The notes beneath the pieces were generated by a model, which worked only from the letters and a program-made list of their open reading frames with translations, made no database searches and was not told the DNA's origin. A stretch of 64,000 bases of DNA. It comes from Strix aluco (lineage: Eukaryota; Chordata; Aves; Strigiformes; Strigidae). The position numbers and the translations under genes are program-made. Each line of letters starts with the position of its first letter. Within the stretch, counting starts at the first letter, position 1. This document shows positions 58,781 to 64,000 of this stretch, in pieces. The DNA is taken from assembly GCF_031877795.1 (NCBI RefSeq), contig NC_133935.1:81497748-81561747 (forward strand), read 5' to 3'.

Positions 58781-59922
58781 CTAGGAATTAACAAAACAAG
58801 GACAATTCTGTAATAAAAACTGCAGCTGTCAAACAAACTTAACAGTCTGCAGTCTTTTTAAGCTTAACAAGAAGAATTCAAGACAAACAGCTGCTATTTT
58901 GGGGTTGTTTTTTTAATTTGGTTGTTTTTCCAGTTTTTAAGTTTTATGAACCTTTCTGCTGCAAAGTGACAAGTTATCTCCAATATTAGAGGAGTCTGTG
59001 GCATAACCAAAGTGACCACAGATTCAGTCCTCCATGACAGATACATAGCGAAGGATCACAGTAATGCTTTAATCCCTCTTCATCACTGTGGGAGAAAACA
59101 ATACTATCACCAGAAAAGATATTTAAAAGAAACCTGAATATTAAAAGTTATTTTATAGAACAAAAAGCAATTTCTGACATCAAAACAAGCTGCACAGCTA
59201 CAAGAACTGAACAATTTTCTTGGAGGAGAGATGCCATTCCTTCCCATGATGGCACCACACCTGACGTACACCATGGAGACAAACTGAAATAATCAAGAAG
59301 AAAGGCAGAATCTAAACTTTTCAGTTCTTTCAAGGCATCAATTGCCAAAATCCAACATGACAGAAATCCTGTGATTATTTTCTTTCGAGTCATGCATAAA
59401 AGTCTAAAAAAAGAAAGAAAACTGCTGTGGTGGTAGTATAATTTAGAAGTGACATTGTAGTCTAAGATGGCAGTTATGTGCCTGTCATTAGATACTCATC
59501 ATGGAAGGCAGAAAAGAAGGGAAGGGGAAGAAGGGAAAAATGATTCAACAGAGGATGCTTTGGCCTTTTCAATGCAGGCCAGTGCAGGAAAATATGTCCT
59601 GGCACCATAATGACTCCTTGTTTGGGATGTTACGATCCCAGGTTCGTTGTAAATCAGAAGTATGTTAGCTTGATGTAACTGCTGGTGCACAGATAATATT
59701 CCGTGCTCCAGTTTGAACCAGACTAGCTAAGACCTGCTATTTACAGCCAGCACAGAGAACATACATGTTTAAAGCCAACTTTGTCTTGGCACTTCAGTAA
59801 GTTGTGTAATTCAGAAGCACAGATACGAAATTCACAGTGGGAAGATGAACACAGAGATTTCTTTGACCAACAGATGTAGCCTCAGAAGCAGAGAAAGGAC
59901 AAACCAGGGAATTCATATACAG

Positions 59923-61298
59923 CAGCAGTTCTCAACCTGTGGTCCATGGACCCCTACGGGGCCGCGATGTCATCACGGGGGGTCCACAAAGGCTTAAAGC
60001 AGGGGCGGGGAACATCCAGCCCAGAAACATTCGGTCTGTCCCACGGCAAGCACCGCATCTCCTTTTCCCACAGCCCCCTCCCCTCAATGCTCCTCTCATA
60101 CTCGAGCCCCCCCGCCGCCTCCCCCTGCCTGCCCTGACGCACTAGTATATTTGGTGCTAGTACAGTTGGTGGGACTCACTTTAACTAGGCAGTTTTTCTG
60201 CTAAAGACACTTTCTTAACCCAATGGCCCTCTTTAGGGACACAACAGGGCTGAAGTCTGTTCCTCCAAGTGGTAGCCCTGGACTCGTAAACAAAAATATA
60301 TGGTGACTGAACACAGACAAACAAGGGGGGAGGTAAGAAGAATTGTAATAACTTTTCATCAAATTTTAATGTAAAAGTTGGCACCAAATTGGGAATTAAG
60401 ACATCAAAATACCATAAAATGGGCCATTTGAGCAAGAAGAGTGTTGATACTATTATTTTAAATTCATATGGAATCATTGCTATAAAGATATTATAATAGG
60501 AGTGTGTGCAATAACAGATTAACTTATTTCCCCTTCTCTCCAAATTTGAAGACCCTTCATGAGAAAATCAAAATAAATATCTGATGCAGTCTAGTGCTTT
60601 AAATCTTGAATTAAGTCTTGGTGGTCCGCAGCTGTACTGGGTCTGGCTGAGCCGGAATTGGTTTTCCCCTGTAGCAGCCCTCATGGTGCTGTGTTTTATG
60701 TTGGAGCTGGCAGGGTGTTGATAGCACACTGGTGTTGTGGCTACTGCTGAGTAGTGCTTACACAGCACCAAGGCTCTTTCTGACATTTCCCCCCCCACAG
60801 TGGGACGGGGTGGGCAAGATCTTGGGAGGGGACACAACCAGGACAGCTGACCCGAACTGACCAAAGGGATATTCCATACCATATGACGTCTGCTCAGTAT
60901 AAAGCTGGGAGAAAGGAGGAAGGGGGTGGGGTCACCCTTGGTCCTCCGAGGCAACCACTACGGGTATCAGAGCCCTGCTTCCTGAGAAGGCCCGACATCG
61001 CCTGTTCATGGGAAGTAGAGAATAAATCTGTTTTCTTTTTTTTTTTTGCTTCCGTGCGTGGACCTTTGCTTCGCTTTGTTTATATTAAAACTGCTTTTGT
61101 TTTACCCACAAGGGTTGGGTTTTTTTTTTTTCCTATCTTATTTTCTTTCCCCTCTTGAGACAAAAAAGGGGAAAGGGGGGGGAAGTGATAGAGCAACTTG
61201 GTGGGTACCTGGCATTTAGCCAAGGTCAAACCACCACAGCAGCCACAAAAGGTATTTAAAGGGGGTCCGTGGTGAAGGAAAGGTTTGAGAACCATCTG
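59923..61298. mobile_element. Non-autonomous hAT-type DNA transposon, interrupted
   Basis: The left end starts CAGCAGTTCTCAACC and the right end finishes TTTGAGAACCATCTG. These are imperfect terminal inverted repeats of the CAGNNGTTCTCAA type seen in hAT-Charlie elements. Both ends carry the accompanying GGTCC/GGACC segment. The flanks ATATACAG (59915-59922) and ATATACAA (61299-61306) form an 8-bp target duplication with one mismatch, the size expected for hAT. Without the inserted LTR the element is about 765 bp, and I see no transposase frame. Family assignment is from memory of terminal sequences. Confidence 0.82.
60633..61238 (+). mobile_element. Solo LTR of an endogenous retrovirus (probably ERVL-like)
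   Basis: The 606-bp element begins TGTACTGGGTCTGGCTGAGC and ends AAACCACCACA, so it has TG...CA ends. It is flanked by a perfect 5-bp target duplication, GCAGC (60628-60632 and 61239-61243). It resembles LTRs widespread in bird genomes, including the ATATTCCATACCATATGACG stretch. A TGACGTC site (60884-60890), TATAAA (60898-60903) and AATAAA (61021-61026) are present in the right order for U3-R-U5. No internal retroviral sequence remains, which indicates recombination to a solo LTR. It lies antisense to PRPF18. The 5-bp duplication suggests, but does not prove, an ERVL class. Confidence 0.9.
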
Positions 61299-62497
61299 AT
61301 ATACAATGCATCTTCCACAAGGTATGTTAAGAGAGCAAGCAATACTACAGAGTAGAGATCTTTCTGCCAGAAGAGTGGCAACTGGACACATCGGCCAATT
61401 ATTCACCAGAATTGGAGAAAGAGCATTATGGCCATGCTGAGGCCCACATCAATCTTCCTTCAGAGTCCAAATCACTTTTTTAACACAGACTAATAACAAA
61501 ATTTAGTTTAACATAAGCTATTTCATCCATTAAATACTTCCAAGCAAGTATTACACTAACTGGAGCCTGGCTCTAAGGATGCATAATCCACATGCCAGTT
61601 TTCACCTTTGATTTGTTGGCTCTGTAAGTGTCTGGAGCTCCCTCTGACTTCACGATGATATTTTCTCAGGTTATGACATTAAAAACTACAGTTGAAGAGA
61701 AACCAAAGGTTATATTTGTAGCCCCGATAAAGAGACTCAATTTAGAAGAGGAAGTTGCATTTTGCAAGCAATCTGCTTGCAGACATCTGCAGAGGTTGAA
61801 AAGCAATAGGAGTCCTTCTGCTGCAGCAGGAAGACATTTACATAAACCTCCTCTGCCAGAAGCTCTGAGCTCCATGATGCTGCTCTGGAGGCTTCAGAGT
61901 TAAGCCAGAAGGTCTTTATCTCAATGAAACTGCAAAAGGCAAGAGGCAAATACATTTAACAATACAAGGAGAGAAGACTTGTTTCCTCAGACCCGTCCAC
62001 CCACTATGCTGAAAGGTCAAAGAAAACCACCACTGCTACTAATTCCACAACCAAAAGTTCACAACATGAGTATGAATATGCACAGGAGGAACTAAACCTG
62101 GAATTTTGAGCCCACACCGTTAAACATGTTTGAAAAATGAATGCATTTATCTAGTTGCAGAAACAGACAGAAGGAGCGCATTTCACATTACAAAATTTCA
62201 TGCATGTTGTTAAAACCATGAGTTAAGCAGTGAAGGAACTCAAGAGGAATAAAGCATGTCTTCACAGCTACTTTGGTGTTCATACAGGACCACAATAGTT
62301 AAGATGCAGAAAAATCCATCAGATTGTTCCTAGCCCAGCACTGAAAAGCCTTCAGGTCCAGGATGAGCTTGATCCAAACTAAGGCAACTGTCCATTTCTA
62401 GGACCTTTTTACATCACCAGTAACTGCGAAACCAGTATTTCTCAAAGATCCCCTGACTTCAAAAGCAAATCTGTTGGATTTCCCAAACTAACGTTAC

Positions 62498-62653
62498 CTG
62501 AATATACTTCCTTTGAGTTTCATCGTTGAGAACGTGGGCTACGTGCTTAGAAAAAATCTTCTCACGACCCGTTCGAGCGTGGATGCCAACCATAGTGACA
62601 CCGATGGGCCAGGGAGCGTTTCCAATAGCCATCTGAAGATAGGCATCGTTTGC
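62498..62653 (-). CDS. PRPF18: PRPF18 penultimate coding exon
   Basis: On the minus strand the exon follows CTCCTTCAG and encodes 52 residues, [20 protein letters not shown] through [20 protein letters not shown] to [10 protein letters not shown]. It ends at CAG/GTAACG. It is 156 nt long and phase 0 at both ends. The [20 protein letters not shown] stretch is the most conserved part of the Prp18 domain, the loop region implicated in stabilising splice-site contacts during the second step. The match to PRPF18 is complete as far as I can recall. Upstream exons lie beyond the right edge. Confidence 0.97.
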
Positions 62654-64000
62654 CTGAAGGAGTACAGTGCACACACACTTAGCAAAACACAAAGGGCATC
62701 AGAAAGCAGAGCATTTTTTCATTGCGAGATACAACACCACCTCATATTCCAGCCTCTCTGAATCGGGTTTCATTGCACAATATTAACCAATTTTACAACA
62801 CACCTTCCTAATGTGATTACTGTTTCTGCTGAACTCTGAGGGAAGCAAGGACAAGCATCCTGGCTTGTATTAGAAATAGTGTGACCAGCAGAAGTGGGGA
62901 GGTGATAGTCCCCCTGTGCTCTGCACTGGTGAGGCCACACCTGGAGTATTGTGTCCAGTTTTGGGCACCTCAATACGAGAGAGATACCAAGGTGCTGGAG
63001 CGAGTGCAGAGGAGGGCAACGAAGCTGGTGAAGGGCCTGGAGAACAGATCTTATGAGGAGCGATTGAAGGAGCTGGGACTGTTTAGTGTGAGGAGGAGAA
63101 GGCTGAGGGGAGACCTCACCACTCTCTACACCTACCTGAAAGGACATTGTAGAGAGGTTGGTGCTGGTCTCTTCTCACAGGTGATTAGTGACAGAACAAG
63201 GGGGAATGGCTTTAAACTCCAATAGGGGAGGTTCAGACTGGACATTAGGAAAAAATGTTTCACAGAAAGAGTGGTCAGACAGTGGAATAGGCTGCCCAGG
63301 GAGGGGGTGGATTCACCATCCCTGGACGTGTTTAAGGGTCATTTGGATGTGATGCTGGGGGATATGGTGTAGGGGAGAACTTTGCAGAGTCAGGCTGATG
63401 GTTGGACTCGATGATCCCAAAGTCTTTTACAACCTGAATGATTCTGTGATTCTGACTATGGATTTTACCTATAGGGTAATGAAAGAAAGCACTGCATAAG
63501 GCAGTCTAATATTGATTAAAACTAAGTTTTCTGGGACTACTTTCAACACAGCCTTCTCAGGTTCCCATAAGCTTTTAAGCTGTAATCCCCTCTACAACCC
63601 TTGCTGTTTTGGTTACAGACTAGACCAGGGAGCCTTCTCAGGGGGAGAAGTGAGCTTCCAATGAGGCTGAGAACCAGCTCTCTACAGAACTGGGTTAAAT
63701 AAGCACATTTGTAACAATGTTTACAAACAGAGCAGTACAGTAGCAGCAGTAAATGAATATGAAATTTCCCAGTCCAGATAGCAGATCCCATTTCTTAACA
63801 TAAAGCTGTACCAGACAACATCCCTGAGGAAAAACAGGGATAAAACTTGAAAGGGAAAATGAATAGAAATTAAGACAGAAAGGAAGAGAAGTACAGAGCT
63901 TAAAAAAAAGCATGACAACTGAGAACCAGGAAGCGAGGGGAACAGACACGTACATGCAATTACAGAAACAGCTTCAATGAGGACTTGGAGCAGGACATTT
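62654..64000 (-). other. PRPF18: PRPF18 intron (partial) with CR1 insertion
   Basis: The intron continues past the window edge. It contains the CR1 element at about 62845-63456. To the right of the element I see no coding exon. Confidence 0.85.
62845..63456 (+). mobile_element. 5'-truncated CR1 LINE, 3' end of ORF2 and 3'UTR
   Basis: The segment starts near CATCCTGGCTTGTATTAGAA, continues through GTGAGGCCACACCTGGAGTA and GAGCGAGTGCAGAGGAGGGC, and then has GGCTGCCCAGGGAGGGGGTG. It ends in the CR1 octamer tail ATTCTGTGATTCTGAC. A frame of 114 codons (62881-63225) is open. It reads as the C-terminal end of the CR1 reverse-transcriptase ORF ([37 protein letters not shown]), followed by the normal CR1 3'UTR. 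The copy is about 610 bp long, fairly well preserved, and antisense to PRPF18. Confidence 0.95.

Larger units (their letters stand above)
58781..62497 (-). other. PRPF18: PRPF18 last intron with nested transposon insertion
   Basis: The intron is 3.7 kb long, with a GTAACG donor on the minus strand at 62497 and a TAG acceptor at 58781-58783. It contains a hAT-type element interrupted by a solo LTR (59923-61298). The remaining sequence shows no other recognisable feature. Confidence 0.9.

Noticed and set aside
1-64000. CRISPR arrays, operons, tRNA or rRNA genes
   Set aside because: Nothing of these types was seen. The window is vertebrate nuclear DNA with spliced genes.

Overview
The window is a stretch of bird nuclear genome, read from eukaryotic gene structure (short exons in large introns with GT/AG borders), CR1 LINE 3' ends, a solo endogenous-retrovirus LTR of a type common in birds, and low repeat density. 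No bacterial features are present. Two convergent genes account for all the coding sequence I can support.

The plus strand from before position 1 to about 54,556 is the 3' part of FRMD4A, a FERM-domain scaffold that links cytohesin/Arf6 signalling to the PAR polarity complex. Thirteen coding exons (12188-50975) join in consistent phase with no frameshift or internal stop. They encode the end of the FERM domain, a linker, the coiled-coil cytohesin-binding (CUPID/DUF3338) region, and a long Ser/Pro-rich disordered tail. Two alternative last coding exons give different C-termini: one ends STDE, the other ends TLV, a possible class I PDZ ligand. The first 12.2 kb is intron. It holds an old CR1 fragment, a candidate promoter/enhancer cluster near 10.73-10.93 kb, and a GC-rich, tandem-repeat-rich CpG block (about 11.65-12.5 kb) that surrounds the first exon in the window. 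A 3.6-kb 3'UTR ends at an ATTAAA signal at 54534.

From about 57.7 kb to the right edge the minus strand carries the last two coding exons of PRPF18, a second-step pre-mRNA splicing factor. FRMD4A next to PRPF18, tail to tail, is the neighbour order I recall from human chromosome 10p13, and this supports FRMD4A over its paralogue FRMD4B. The last PRPF18 intron holds a nested insertion: a hAT-type DNA transposon with an 8-bp target duplication, itself interrupted by a 606-bp solo LTR with a 5-bp target duplication. The next intron holds a 5'-truncated CR1 that is fairly well preserved.

Nothing in the window looks like a new multi-gene system. The most interesting items are the FRMD4A C-terminal switch, a 34-bp-arm intronic hairpin (17587-17683), the transposon nest, the repeat-embedded CpG-rich exon, and the candidate intronic regulatory element.
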